Positions 1 through 11,829 of a stretch of DNA of 64,000 nucleotides are shown here, one piece after another. Position numbers and translations under genes: made by a program. Under the pieces are notes generated by a model, which saw nothing but the letters and a program-made list of their open reading frames with translations, was not told where the DNA came from and made no database searches. The DNA lies in assembly GCA_022494885.1 (NCBI GenBank), contig JAGVSM010002364.1, positions 62,001-126,000 on the forward strand, read 5' to 3'. The first letter of the stretch is position 1. Every line of letters starts with the position of its first letter. This DNA comes from Micrasema longulum. Taxonomy: Eukaryota; Arthropoda; Insecta; Trichoptera; Brachycentridae.

Positions 1-950
1 CTCACAGCTTAAATCAGTCATGGAAACATCAGCGTAATCTAGAATGGGTAGTAGTAATGCTTGTACAAGGGTGCATTTAGTATTAATGGGTAAAAAAAAT
101 TGCAACCTTCTAAGTGAGTTGAAACATTACCTCATATTAAACTCGTTTTGTGATTTCTGCCAAAAAACTGCCTTTTTCGTTACGATGGGAGTATAAGCAT
201 TTATTTATCTTTAATAAAATTCAAAATTACGTCATTTGGTTCAACAAACAAAACGTTTACACATTAATCGATTGGACCCATACACAATGGCCTTTAATCG
301 AAAACATTTCTTCCAGCCTATACAATACTGTCAATACTTGAATTTGTTTGCTTCCATAAGTGAGGAGTTCATTGCCAAACTACCCTTTGTCATAAATTTT
401 TACGTCATAGGGATGAATAAATTTGGTGCGGGATTATTGGTAGCGTGGTTTATGTCGAAATACCCATGATAATGTATTCCACATCTGTCCTACAACGGTA
501 TATTATGGCATATCACTCAACTTAATGTATTGACAAATGTTGTTTACGCGCTATGCGATTTCACATGGGTAAGTTAATAATACACCTTATAATTATTACA
601 CAGTACTATAAACAAGATTATTATTTACAACAAGATTAAAAGTCCGTGTCTGGGAGCTTATATAATAAATAAGCATATTCCAACAAAAATGAACAGCATT
701 TATTCTAAATCATGTAATAGTCTACACAAAAACATATGTTTATGTGTACTCTCATAATAAAATTAATTGTACTATTTATAAATTATTAAACACATATGAT
801 TTTTTTAACTAAAAAGAGAAATACTTGAATTTTTGTTATTTTCTAAAATATTGAAATTTTCAGACCATTTCCTAAAAGTCATAAATAACTTGTGCTAGAA
901 AAATGGAAATCGATTTGAATCGGTATAGCGGAATTTTAACCTCGGACCTT
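1..950. other. No gene seen; A+T-rich sequence
   Basis: Short ORFs near 150-470 have no recognisable domain, no codon or base-composition contrast with their surroundings and overlap each other in different frames. I see no repeat copy shared with the rest of the window, apart from a small palindromic CGGACCTTCGGTCCG stretch near 943-957. Confidence 0.5.
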
Positions 951-954
951 CGGT

Positions 955-1015
955 CCGTGTTTATTTATTTATTATTACCCAAAAGGCTTTTACATATACA
1001 GAGGTTACAAACTAT
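955..1015 (-). mobile_element. Probable LINE 3' end (tail only)
   Basis: A (TTTA)n run followed by a short G/C-containing stretch (ACCCAAAAGGCTTTTAC) looks like the reverse complement of a LINE 3' UTR ending in an (AAATA)n tail. The same layout is seen at other LINE 3' ends in the window, near 29,745 and 38,245, where coding remnants confirm it. No coding sequence remains here, so this rests only on the tail pattern. Confidence 0.3.
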
Positions 1016-1059
1016 TTTCATAACTAAAAATGTAATGATTTTTTTTTTTATATAATGTT

Positions 1060-1205
1060 AAATATAGGCAGAATGGTGAATGTTACCCAGTGTGTAAAAT
1101 GGCCACTTAAACCAGCCATTGACAGGTCATTAGCCCTGTAGATGCCTAGACTTCTATATTACCTTCTCTTAAATGTTTTTCATATCTGTTGTGGTGTGTT
1201 AATAA
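1060..1205 (-). repeat. Family A repeat, partial copy
   Basis: Carries the family landmark GTGTGTAAAATGGCCACTT followed by the conserved words ACCAGCCA, GACAGGTCAT, AGCCCTGTAGATGCCTAGAC and CTTCTATATTACCTTCTC. These recur in both orientations about fifteen times in the window. Strand is defined so that the GGTTTAAGTGGCCACTTTACACAC reading is plus. No coding capacity is visible; probably a non-autonomous transposon. Confidence 0.85.
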
Positions 1206-1254
1206 AAATGTAATTTAAAATAAACAAAACAAATAAAAACACCAGGTGCTTAAT

Positions 1255-1830
1255 TAATATTTAAACATTTAAAGAATACAACAATATTTTGAGTATCTCC
1301 AAACTTTTGCAGACTGGCTGGGTTTCCTTTCTAAGGAGTTGCTCTTATTCAAATTTGTTACAACAGAGAGAACAAACATTTTTTAGAAGGGAAAATGAAA
1401 GTCTCGGCATTTAGAGAGCTAATGACTTGTTATTGGCTGGTTTAAGTCGTCACTTTACACACTGGAAATCTAGTCAGTCTGAAAGCATTTGGACATACTC
1501 AAAACATTGCTGAATTAACTACCCAGTAGACGAAGAAGTATAAAAATTGTAAAATTGTTTTCAGGCGTTGCCTAGTAGGTGAATTGGTTCAGCCGGATAA
1601 ATCTCACCCACATGATAAAGGTTTCAGTTTTTTTACATAGTAAAACTCAACAGATGGAAGAGTTGAGGAAATGTGGATGTTTAAACGTGGGCAGAATTCG
1701 TGAATGTGAAACAGTGTTTAAAATGGCCACTTAAACCAGCCAATGACATGTCATAAGCCCCGTTAATACTTAGAATACCGTATTCCCTTCTCAAAAATGT
1801 TTTCCGTCTCTTTTGCGTCAAATTGAAATA
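1255..1830 (-). repeat. Family A repeat, fold-back copy (plus arm then minus arm)
   Basis: The first part (about 1,260-1,480) reads in the plus orientation, from TTTTGAGTATCTCCAAA through the GGTTTAAGT core. At about 1,480-1,510 the sequence turns round: CATTTGGACATACTCAAAACATTG is the reverse complement of the opening. The rest (to 1,830) runs in the minus orientation through GATGGAAGAGTTGAGGAAATG, the GTGTTTAAAATGGCCAC core and TCCCTTCTCAAAAATG. The stretch CCAACTCT/CATCTGTTGA seen in other copies is present in reverse. The minus arm is followed directly by family E, as at 18.9-19.8 kb. Confidence 0.8.
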
Positions 1831-1834
1831 TAAA

Positions 1835-2275
1835 TGTATCTAAAATAAATATGACGCTCCATTGGCCCATTGGGAACATTAATTGTTGGTAAATCGCTTG
1901 TTCCCTTTCGGACCTTAATTAATTCCTCTGAATACAAAAAATATTTTTTATTCCATGAGTATTAAAGGAATTTTTCGAAAAAAAACGTTATCTTTAATGT
2001 TTTTATTAAACTCTTGTGATGTCACACTAGTCTTTATACGATACGAGACATAATATATCTCAATTATTATTTTAAAATTATTATGTTGTAATTTTTCACA
2101 CCGTATTAAAAAAGTAAAATCAATATAACTATGCTGGAGTTTAATACATAAAATATGTATCCTTGCTAAGCGAAGAATGCATGTGACGCCAATACAGAAA
2201 ATAATATGTGCAAGAGAGAGCACGAAGATAGAAAATATAACACGAAAAACATAGACGATGTTCTGTGTTATCCTT
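1835..2275 (+). repeat. Family E repeat, copy 1
   Basis: Matches 19,380-19,805 in the same orientation almost throughout: CCATTGGCCCATTGGG, GTATTAAAGGAATTTTTCG, TTTTTCACACCG and GAATGCATGTGACGCCAATACAG. Shorter copies lie at 48,430-48,695 (plus) and 11,830-12,100 (minus). In three of the four places it directly follows a minus-oriented family A segment, so A and E are probably parts of one element of about 0.8-0.9 kb. An ORF of 91 codons on the minus strand (1,948-2,223) is partly conserved between copies but matches no family I know. Confidence 0.85.
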
Positions 2276-2464
2276 ACACTGTATAATATTTACCAGTCTG
2301 AAAATGTTCATTAGAGGGTGAAATTGCTAATTGGTCAAACAAATAAGTGGAAGTGTACCGAGTATTTTTAAATGAATAACTTATATTTAAGTAAAAGTTA
2401 TAACATCATTTCAATGGAATTCCATCAAGAATTATCAATAAATAATTAAAATCAAATAATAATT

Positions 2465-2565
2465 ATAACATATAAAGTTTATATTTGAAGCACTATCTTT
2501 GTGGTTATTCATTTTAATAAAATAAATAAAAATAGTGGATAAAAACAAAGTTGTTTTATTTATTT
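2465..2565 (+). repeat. Family C palindromic repeat, copy 1
   Basis: Shares AAGTTTATATTTGAAGCACT, CTTTGTGGTTATTCATT and AAAACAAAGTTGTTTTATT with 13,140-13,245 and 46,665-46,790. In the longest copy the last word is one arm of an inverted repeat. Non-coding and probably a small non-autonomous element. Confidence 0.7.
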
Positions 2566-2689
2566 AATTATAATAATTATTTCATTCAAAACAATAGCAA
2601 CAAGAAAAGATAGCACACATTTGCTCTCTACCCATACCCATTATAATCAATTTGCTGTTTATTTGTTAACAATAACACATATGAATTAC

Positions 2690-2770
2690 ATTTTAGAGAA
2701 AGTATTATAAAAGTCTAGGCATCTAGAGAGCTTATGACCTGTCATTGGATTATTTAAGTGGCATTTTTAA
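2690..2770 (+). repeat. Family A repeat, short fragment
   Basis: AAAAGTCTAGGCATCTAGAG, GCTTATGACCTGTCATTGG and TTTAAGTGGCATTTTT match the plus-oriented family A core. The copy stops within the GGCCACTTT landmark. Confidence 0.75.
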
Positions 2771-3004
2771 TTCATAACTTATATGTAAATATAAGTTATT
2801 ACATCAGTAGATACTAATTATTGTTTCATACTTATATATTTAGTTGTTCTAATTGACAAGCATTAACTTTATCGGGATAAAATACACAAAAACATAATAC
2901 AAACCTTACAATAATACTTACGAAAATAATTAAAATAATATTATGCTCGTACAAACTTTTGTGTTTACCCCTTAACACATTGTAAAAAGTTCCTTAAGAC
3001 AATA

Positions 3005-3170
3005 ATTATTAAATCAAATGTTTTATATAATTTTGGATTATCCATCCTTATTGTCGTTTATCAAATGCATTAAATTTTACAATAAAGATAGAAGTCTCAA
3101 AGATGTAACAAAAGCGATGAAACAAGTTATCCCATATTTGTGGATTAAAGTATTAGTCATCTTTTATTTC
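3005..3170 (+). mobile_element. PLE-type terminal fragment with decayed hammerhead-like motif
   Basis: The order of words (GGATTATCCATCCTTA, AATAAAGATA, AGTCTCAAAGATGT, AAAGCGATGAAAC, TTTGTGGATTAAAGTATTAG) follows the segment at 54,560-54,720. That segment lies downstream of a PLE endonuclease tail and is reverse-complemented at 39,840-39,965. This copy is the most eroded: GTCTCAAAGATG replaces GTCTCGAAGATG and GAAACAAGTTA replaces GAAACCGGTCA, so an active ribozyme is unlikely. Confidence 0.6.
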
Positions 3171-3174
3171 AATA

Positions 3175-5445
3175 GTTAATTACAACGAGCTTCTACCAAG
3201 AATTTTTACTAAGAGACTTGAATATTTTACAATAACGTATGTTTTCTGAGGTATATTCGTTTTATAATACGTTATTCATAAAACTAATAAAATAGATACA
3301 AATACACAGTTTTTATTTGTCTTTGATTTCTTTTATCTAGAACAATACACTTTTAACAAAAACTTTCAGTAATTAATTGGAATGATTTATTTGCAAAACG
3401 CCTATAAACTAAGGTTTCAAAATAACAAAAGTTGATATTTTGAAATACCTATCATTTTATCAAATATCACAACCGTTTCTAAATAATTGCAAAAAATAAA
3501 TGAAAAATATCATTTGTTCCCAATGTAATTTATAGTAGAAATTTATTTTACTACATAAAAAGGGGACATTTATATTTTGATACCTTTTATTCCAATGTTT
3601 TAGTTAGACAATTTTTAATCAATGTATCAGATATTTCAACAGATATGCATAACCTGTTTAGAAGCGAAGATAAAATATGGTATTTTTTATATGATTTATT
3701 TAGGAACAAAACAGATGGTAAGTACTTAAATTGTTATTGTTAACACCATCATACAAAAAAACGTTTCTTAAACTGGCTCAGTAATCTATACATGTATACA
3801 ATAGGCTATGTCCGTATGCGTGTTTTCGATAGTCTTAATTACTACTGGACTGATTTACACGGGTTTTATTGCGAAATGATGAGTTTTGCCCTGGGCATAT
3901 TGAAAATTTTCAATCTTATCAATAAAAAAAAAGGTTGTTTTTTAACATCCCAATCAGATTCTTCCTTTTAACTCCTTATTTCTTTTACCCATTTATTTAT
4001 TTTTGCTGGGTTTTTCGGCAATGCTATAATATTACTAAGTGACATTTAATACATTTTTGATAATCGTATTCCTACTATTCCTACACAAAGTGCCCCTATT
4101 GGTTACAGAGTTTGATATTTGCAAAGAAAATTCAATATTTAAAAATCAATTATTTAAAGTCTAGGAATTCAACCATAAACAAGTACCTAGGTACTTTGTC
4201 GAAATTCAGAAACAGCTTTTTTTTGTATTCTAAAATAAAACATCCTTCCATTTTTTTAGACTATACATTCTCATCATATGCAATCCTGGTAATGCATGAA
4301 TAAAACACATAAGCTACAAAGTTTTTTTCTACATATGAAATTGTAGATATTAAGAACTTTTAAAATGCTCAGCGCAGAGTTCGTTATTTTTCAAAAAAAC
4401 CTTACATATATCGCCACAGTAGTTTTTTGGTCTATTAAGAATACACATTCAAATATTTTCTTCAATTTTTAGGAGAGTTTATTCTATAGTACTGCATACT
4501 TTTAAGATAGTCAGAGAAGTTTAACCAGTGGTCGACCTGTTAATGATGAAAAAACGATGAAATTTATACAAAATAAAAGCATGTAGAATATTCTAGAGTT
4601 GGGAAACCATTATTGTGAAACTTTTTCTTGAAAGCAACTAACGAATCTCCTTAGTTATCAATATTTCTAACCGCCCCATTGTGGAACTTCTTATACTGTC
4701 TTCACATGCAAAATAAAAGATTTTAATATCTCGTGCAAAATGTTATAAATATATCTGAAAATTTGTGGATTTAAAATAATAATCTTAATAGAAATGATAG
4801 ATACAATCAAGGACCTTAGTATCAAAGTAGGACAATAGCCATTTTCATAATTTTTCAGTAGAGATGATTTTCTGTTTCGGATATACAAGAAACCAATATT
4901 AAATATATTTTTATAATTTCATAAAATAAATTAGTAAAAATTTAGTCTTTGCACTTCAAATTTCTAAGAAAAGTATTATTTAAGAAAAAAAACATTTTAA
5001 AGATGTCTGTCCGAATTGAAACCAAAACACATAGCTGTTATTTTTTTAAACCCATAACTGCAAGTGTCGGTTTTTGAAAGAATGTTTACTATGGTGAATA
5101 TTCATAAAACACTGATAAGGGGAGGTTTCGGGTCAGTCCTAACACTATCCAAACTCTCAAAATAACAAAGACTCTCTCACTTCGGCGGTTGATTTTGAAC
5201 TGTCAAAAGATTACGAAGTAACTGTCAACATCGCTATGACACTGAATGGCTTATAATGTATGAAAAGTTCATTTTTAATGCAAGAATGGTGAGGAAATGT
5301 CCGTTTTTGATATTATATACATATTTAATATCTAAACTTCTTCTCCGAATTGCTATTTTTGATAAGAATCCTGTATTTTTTGTTAATAAAGGCTTTTTTT
5401 CTATCATAACCAATAAAAAAACCATTCAAAAAATAGCAGCTGTCT
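3175..5445. other. No gene seen
   Basis: Only short, unrelated ORFs occur (for example near 4,112-4,303 and 4,691-4,888). A segment at about 3,795-3,905 (GGCTATGTCCGTATGCG followed by GACTGATTTACACGGGTTTT) has the look of a dispersed insect-type repeat, but I find no second copy in the window to prove it. Confidence 0.4.
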
Positions 5446-5449
5446 AATT

Positions 5450-5715
5450 TTATTATTTTTTTATTTTTATTTTATTAATTTTTCGTGCCCATAAGGTTTT
5501 TACCAACATGAAAATTATATAAAATATGAGTATTTAAACAACATTAAATTTAAAAAATACAATATAAAGCAACAAAAGATAGAACAGTGTTTAGAAGTAA
5601 AGTTGGTATAAAAATAAAAAGATGAGTGTATTAACAACATAAATTTTTAAAAAATACAATATACTGTAATAAAATATAGAACTGTGTTTAGAAGTTAAGT
5701 TGGTTTAAAAAAAAT
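5450..5715 (-). repeat. Probable LINE 3' end with a 96-bp tandem duplication
   Basis: A T/A-rich tail is followed by TTTTTCGTGCCCATAAGG, again resembling a reversed LINE 3' UTR. It runs into two adjacent similar units, about 5,527-5,622 and 5,623-5,710. Each contains ACAACAT, TTAAAAAATACAATATA, ATAGAAC, TGTGTTTAGAAG and AAGTTGGT. The units differ by scattered substitutions and small indels, so the duplication is not recent. No coding remnant is attached. Confidence 0.55.
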
Positions 5716-5874
5716 TAAAAAAAGCTAAAGAAATGCAGTTAAAGGTTTAACGCAGCTAGGTACATAATGTTATAAAATACAATATGAACAGAATATTAAG
5801 TTCTATTTGATATGGAATATATACATTAATATTTAAAATTTACAAGACTCACATTAAAGACATCGATGTTGTTA

Positions 5875-6005
5875 GCATATTGGTTCGCGAGTACATGCAT
5901 CCGCATTACTGGTGAATCGCGCTGTAATTGGTCGATGATGGACCGCAGTAGAACAGAGTATTACATCGGGTAACTCGACCAGGCACTCGCACATTAATCA
6001 AATTG
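5875..6005. other. G+C-richer island, possible conserved non-coding element
   Basis: This stretch stands out from its A+T-rich surroundings (GTTCGCGAGTACATGCATCC, GAATCGCGCTGTAATTGGTC, GATGATGGACCGCAGTAG). It contains homeodomain-like TAATTG and TGATGG words and no long ORF. It shows no match to the repeat families of the window. A regulatory role is only a guess from composition. Confidence 0.2.
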
Positions 6006-6184
6006 ATAAGTTCACAACAATCGAACATTGATATTATTATTTTAAACAAAAAAAGCAAGTCATTTAATTTTCGTCTGTTTTCTAATGTTTGGATGTTGAA
6101 ATAAGCATTTAAGTATGAGTAATTTATGTATTCAATCAGTATACTTAATTAAAAATTGATAAAACGCAAAAATTATGCTGAACT

Positions 6185-6735
6185 CTTTCGACGTCCGATA
6201 ATAGTTTTCTAAATTATAAGCCGGTTTTTAATTTTTACTTGTATTTTGATGTTTTTTATGTAATGTGGAATAATAACAAGTTATCAAGTAAAACTAATAT
6301 TAACTTTATTCAAACTTTGCAAAATTTTATGAACAAACTGCTACTACATAAAAATGTATACCGCCAGAGACACAATATTTCAATATCATTGATGTATAAA
6401 TCTGTAAATAAATTATCTGCTAGGGCTCTACTTTGGTACAAATTAATTTGTCAGCATGCGTCGCACTCCGAGTATAAACACAAGTTGGTTCATGATTAGA
6501 ACACCAGGTTAACAATTATGGAAGGGCAAACTGTTCCTAGATATTGCAATAAATATGGCAAAAGGACACTGCAATACAGTTTACCTAAAATATTTAACAT
6601 TTTACCAAACAATATTAAAAATACTGAGTCAAATACAGGAGTGAGACGTTTGCTCAAATTATGGTTAATAGAAAAAAGTTTTTTGTATTTTGTAAGACTA
6701 TTTTGTAAATATTTCAAATAAAAAAAAAAAAACAA
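6185..6735 (+). pseudogene. LINE ORF2 C-terminal fragment (non-LTR retrotransposon)
   Basis: Two ORFs at 6,239-6,499 and 6,518-6,721 lie in the same frame, separated by one in-frame TAG (6,497-6,499). Together they read as the region after the reverse transcriptase of CR1/Jockey-like LINEs. An LWYKLICQHA... segment is followed by the signature YGKRTLQYSLPKIFNILP and a final LKLWLIEK helix. This family uses a YGKRSLxYxxPxIWNxLPxxIK pattern near its end. The ORF stops at 6,721 and runs into a poly(A) stretch (6,721-6,732), consistent with a 5'-truncated insertion. No catalytic motif remains. Confidence 0.7.
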
Positions 6736-6739
6736 ATTT

Positions 6740-8055
6740 ACTATTTATTGTATTTATTTGACACTTTATATACAAATACATTTTTTTTATACATATAAGG
6801 GAGGGCATATTGACTTAAGGAAATTTCTTCCTACCTACCCAAACCGTTCAGTTTGAGAAAATTATGAATACATGGACATATTGAATCTTTCAATTTTATA
6901 CAAAAATTGAACGCAAAGATTAACAAAAAAAATATGTTTGAAAAAAAAACGATGAGAGGAGAGGGGATGGGAAGGAAAAAAGAAGGATAAAGAAACAATC
7001 TAAATTTTTATTTAGTGACATTTCAATCTTGACTTAAATGTAAATAAAGAAGGTCTCTACCATTAGTGGGTAGATTATTCCACTATCGAGCGGCTACTAC
7101 TATCAAAGAGGAGGCAAGAAAATTAGAGCGAAGACAGGGTATTTAAAGCGTTCTCTCGTTACTAGAACGAAGAGATAGTCCGTGTTGTGAAAGAGGTTGG
7201 ATGAGCTCTCTCAGATAAATACCAACCACTTCTACATGAATTCACTTTTACAGTTTAATTGCCGCTTAATCTTGCATACCATAGAGAAACAAGATAAGAT
7301 ACGGCCACAGAAAATACCCATTCTCTTTAAAATAGGGGTACTTACTTTAAAAGTTTCTTCTGAACCTCTCCACTAAAAGAGAACAGTGTGTTCCTGACGG
7401 TAGCCACATAATCGATCCAACTTTTAGCCTGCTGCGTACAGTAAAATTGCTATTGAAAGCACTCACCGTACTCGAGATATAGATAAACATCTTTAATTCG
7501 ATTCATTTAAGAAAAATCGTAAAAAACAATCAACAACCATCGTATAAAAAATACAACTTTCAGACATTTGCGTACAGTAAATTTATTTAATTATTCATAT
7601 AAAGATACATATTACAAAAAAACCTATCTCTTACTCTATAAAGCCAAGAGCCCTCTATTGAATTGAGAATAAACACAAAAGAAAGTGTAAGCATGCATAT
7701 TATTAAATAATACCACAAATATAAACTATTATTTGAATCTCAATTTTGATAAACATCTTGACAACACACTTAATAGTACTACATACAAATCTCTGCAATA
7801 TACATATCACAACGGTCTCTTGCAATTGAAATCAATGTAACTAAATAAATTATTATTTAAAAAAAATGTTTTCTTTGATAATATATTTTATTTGTAAGAA
7901 ATTACTTTTTCTACAGTAAAATTTAATTTGGTGCTTTTGAACGAATGCGATAAATGATAAAGTGTGTCAATTTTTTCAATTTCATATTTATATAGACCCT
8001 TTAATTTCATATGAATATTAATTAAATCGGTATTCACTTGGTAACACTTCATCGT
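6740..8055. other. No gene seen
   Basis: A T-rich LINE-like tail occurs at 6,745-6,830. The segment 7,040-7,420 is slightly G+C-richer (AGGAGGCAAGAAAATTAGAG, CGTTCTCTCGTTACTAGAAC). The words CTCTCAGATAAATACCAA near 7,211 resemble CTCTCAGAAATAAATACCAA near 11,280, hinting at a shared decayed repeat. No coding sequence is supported. Confidence 0.4.
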
Positions 8056-8058
8056 GAA

Positions 8059-8283
8059 TTATTATGAAAATGAAACTTTGTTATCAGAGTTAAACATTTT
8101 TTTTTACAAGAACACTACTACAGTTTCGGGAGAGCATTCCTCCTATCGACGGGTGATATATCCTCCTAACTAGTTTTATATCACCCATTGATGGGAAGAG
8201 TGCTTTCTCGAAACTGCAGTAATATTTTTGTAAAAATAATACAATTATGTAAAACTGAAAACAAAGTTTTACTTTCATAATAA
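8059..8283. repeat. Long inverted repeat (hairpin) with hammerhead-like arms
   Basis: Arms at about 8,106-8,160 and 8,177-8,231 are imperfect reverse complements around a 16-bp spacer (each arm ends in GGGTGATATA or its complement). A weaker outer match extends to 8,059 and 8,283. Each arm carries, in opposite directions, a TCGATxGG...CTCxCGAAACTGxAGTA segment. This is arranged like a minimal type I hammerhead core: GATG-like word, hairpin, GAAAC, tiny loop, GTA. The palindrome resembles the hairpin at 45,039-45,291. Probably a PLE-terminal inverted duplication or a small fold-back element. Confidence 0.6.
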
Positions 8284-8809
8284 CCTTTAATTTCATTTAA
8301 TAAAATTAATGAAAGTTATACATGTGTCACAACTATCTTTTTTTTTTAAAATAAATTGTTTTCAAACATACAGTTCTCGAAGTAGAGATGAACGTCTTTA
8401 ATTCAATTGAAAATTGTTTTTGTTATAATTATCGGATATAAAAGAAAAATTATAGATAACATGATTGTTTAATAAAGAATTCAGTCAAAGGGGTTGTTAA
8501 AGGTACGAAATATTTTCATTAAACACTTACAACCTGAACACTTTATCTCACACAAATACACACCAACACACCTCTACACTTACTCTCATAGAAATACACA
8601 CAAATACACCATTTTACTTATATATAACTGGACAACACAGGACTTTTACTCCCATGAAGTTGGGACTTGTTTATTTATTTATGTTTTATTAAGTTAGTTC
8701 TTAACATCTAAAGAACTAACATAAACTTTTAATGAAAACAATTTTTTTTTCCAAATTTCTCAATAACATATTTTTACAAATTAATTTGAAATATTTCGAT
8801 CTTTCGTAT

Positions 8810-8945
8810 CTCCTTTATTCCTACATATAACTCATTGTACAGCTTCAATCCCTTGTACAATGAGTTTTGAAATTCAGTTTTTATCCTCATCGGTAATCTT
8901 TTATTTTTTTATCCCTCGTTTCATATGTATGACATTGTCTGACTT
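8810..8945 (-). pseudogene. LINE ORF2 C-terminal fragment
   Basis: On the minus strand, 8,945 to 8,810 reads HTYETRDKK and then, after a frameshift, TEFQNSLYKGLKLYNEL. This is the end-of-ORF2 signature HxYxTRxKxx...SxxYxGxKLYNxLP seen in CR1/Jockey-like LINEs. The same peptide start (FHTYETRDKKRL) is present at 33,802-34,000 on the same strand, so the two are copies of one family. The copy here has at least two stops and a frameshift and is too short to be functional. Confidence 0.7.
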
Positions 8946-9149
8946 ATGTCTCAAATAATTTACAATAAACTTGTGTATGTAATTAGATAAAAAGTATGTA
9001 TATATATTCACAGGCACATATTGAAAAGTGTACTTTTATTCAATATATGTGATTTTTATATAGAAACTTTGCTAGTCTGTCCTAAAATCTTATTTTTTTA
9101 CGTGATTCAATCATTGTTGACTATATGTATATGTTAAATAAATAAATAA

Positions 9150-11230
9150 AACTTATACAGCTAATTGTATTGTCTAATCTGTATCATTATATTAAAAAAA
9201 TTAAACCATCTGACTTTATAACTGGATAATTAAAGCTTTGAAGTCAGAAAAGTAAAGTGTTGTTGTGAAAAAGCAGTTCTTCGATGTGACAGTAGGGTAG
9301 TTAAAGTTAGCTGCAAAGGCAAGTTTGAATATTTAGTCAAGTCCTTAACTTATCTGTTCCTTTCTTTCAAAGTTGTCTGATAGTGAGAAAATTCGTGACT
9401 TTCTGACAAACAAATGTGACTAAACGACAAAGAACACGTAATTGTACAATTAATTTAATGATTTTAATTGATGTAAGATAACACTGCACAATGAAGGTAA
9501 TTTCATCAAAAAGAAAAGAATGCACTCAAAAATGTATGATAACGCAGCTAAACGAATTTCGAAAAGAAGAAAAGATCATAGATTTATTGTTGCTTTATGG
9601 CTGTTTTGGTCAAAGTGAAAACAATTTAATAAAATCTTTTAGGCTTTTACTCGCAAAAAAAAGAAAATGAGATGCCAGCATGCATGTAAGTAAGTTCTTT
9701 GATTTTTGAAAAATTAAAAATATTTTTTTGTTCGCAACGAACATTCAAAAGAATAATTAAGAAAAATAGAATCGACATAAAAGTACCTGCATGAGTGCGA
9801 CGTCCATAGATTGATGACACACACACGCATCAAATTAATTTATAAGAAATCAATAGTTTCAACCGAAGAAAGCAACTTATCATTTCTGTTTAACATTATT
9901 ACACAAAATATATTTACAATTAAAGTCGAAATCTGGTGATAAATCCAGCGCAATGCTTTGAATAGCATCAACTTTATCCCAGCTTTACCTTGTATTATAT
10001 CCGACTAACAAATACACATCAAACATCAAAAACGTTTATTCTGTCATCTCCAACTGGTTTGGGAGCTCCCGTAAAACAACTTACAAAATTCTACGAATGT
10101 CATTGACTGAAACAAATTTGTTTTGGAAGAAACACTGTTAAATTATTTATTTATTGTGAATTACGTTCTTACCCAAACGAATTTAAACCCATATTTATTG
10201 TATCCCAGCTTTTCCTCACAAATTTCCGAGCTTTATCGACCATTTTACAACCCCAATAAAACAGATCCTTAAAAATGTCAGAGAAATACTTATGACATCT
10301 GTTACATGTAGCTAACACCACTAAAATAAAGGCTGATTTTTACATTAACGGTCAAAATTGGAATAAAAATATACACCCTGTTTGACAAATCTATATGTTT
10401 TTAACACCTCCATGAATTTTAGTAGTGAATAAAATTAGTTCGCTTTATGGTACATATGTATATAAATAACATTTTTGTGTTAAACTTCTATAATAAATGT
10501 AATTATAGGTTCGAATTGACTGCAATACATGTATAATAAAGCATTAGTCCTACATACAACATCAAAACTAAAGAAAAAGAAGAAAAGTAAATAATTTATT
10601 GTAACTTTTGACAAGATAGCAAATAATAAAACTTTTTAGATTTATAAAAGATTTATAGAGATTAATAAAAGACAAGTTTTGACGAGTAAAAAATGACAAA
10701 TCGATACAACATAAAAATCTGTATTTACGGTGTTTAAGTACATAGTTAACCCTACAATGCGCAATGTAGACGATCTGCCACATACTGATAATCGGTGTTT
10801 AAAGGTTATTCCAATCATGTTGTTCATTCATATACTAGTTTATTGTATTGTATAGATACTGGCCATTATAATTTATTTTAAAAAATCGTCACCAGGGTTA
10901 AATTTTTAGACAGAATTAAAAACAAAAAGTCTGTTGCACGTATTCTGTCAAAAGTATAAATTAGCTTGAGTTGAAAGGGTGAATTATTTGTTTTTTTTTA
11001 AAGATTTGAAGTTGTAATTGTTTCCGCAACTTTTATTATTATGTAAAATTATGTTTGTTAGAATCGTTGTTTCTTTTTTTCTTTCACTTTCACATTTTTT
11101 TAACCTCTTAATTCCCGATGAAGTATGTTGTCCATATTAACTAAAATATAAAACGGATAAAAACATAATGAAACAAAAAACCGTTATTTTTCCTAGTATT
11201 TACATAAGAAAAAACATTATGTGTATTAAA
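9150..11230. other. No gene seen
   Basis: Starts after a (TAAA)n run at about 9,137-9,150. Short ORFs near 10,568-10,827 overlap in two frames and have no recognisable content. CA-rich and T-rich runs occur. I see no repeat shared with the rest of the window. Confidence 0.45.
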
Positions 11231-11234
11231 TAAA

Positions 11235-11520
11235 AATAGAACTAGAAGCCTGAACGACGGTTTTCAATTCGACGGCTGCTCTCAGAAATAAATACCAAGT
11301 ATGTGAATTAAGTAGAAATAAATCCACAACTTTGAGGTCCTGGGTTTGATTCCTGGCAGGGTGGTGAAATACAGATTTCAAATTTTGTTGAAACTGAATT
11401 GGAACCTGGGGTGGATTTTATTACTTTCATGTAACAGATGATCAAAATACGCTGCATTTGATTTACTAGTTCAGTGACCTATGCACCACTGAGTGCGGAA
11501 TGATGATATTAACTCTTAAA
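11235..11520 (+). mobile_element. SINE-2 copy
   Basis: Head words (CTGAACGACGGTTTTCAATTCGACGGCTGCTCTC) are followed by a tRNA-like B-box region, CCTGGGTTTGATTCCTGGCAG. The tail reads GATGATCAAAATACGCTGCATTTG and CTATGCACCACTGAGTGCGG. The same order is found at 27,250, 51,585 and, reversed, 57,255. The promoter-like A box is poorly preserved. Confidence 0.7.
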
Positions 11521-11829
11521 AGACTGTGGTAAATAATCCCTTTGCGCGCGGTGATGCAACATTGTGTTACCACTAGTAAAAGACGGAATATTCTAAAGTT
11601 CAGACATTTGAAAAAAAAAAAATCAAGACATACTGTTTAATGTATTTTTTTTCATAATTTATGCAAATTAACATAGAATCTAGCTCTTTTATAGCAAAAT
11701 TAATTAAAAAAACATAAATATGCCGCTCATAGTAAGCGCGAGAGTCACCCATCACTGTCATCAACCGACTGAAGACTGAATCTGTTTTACACAGCACCCT
11801 CCACAGAATAGCATTTCTGTCTTCCTTGT

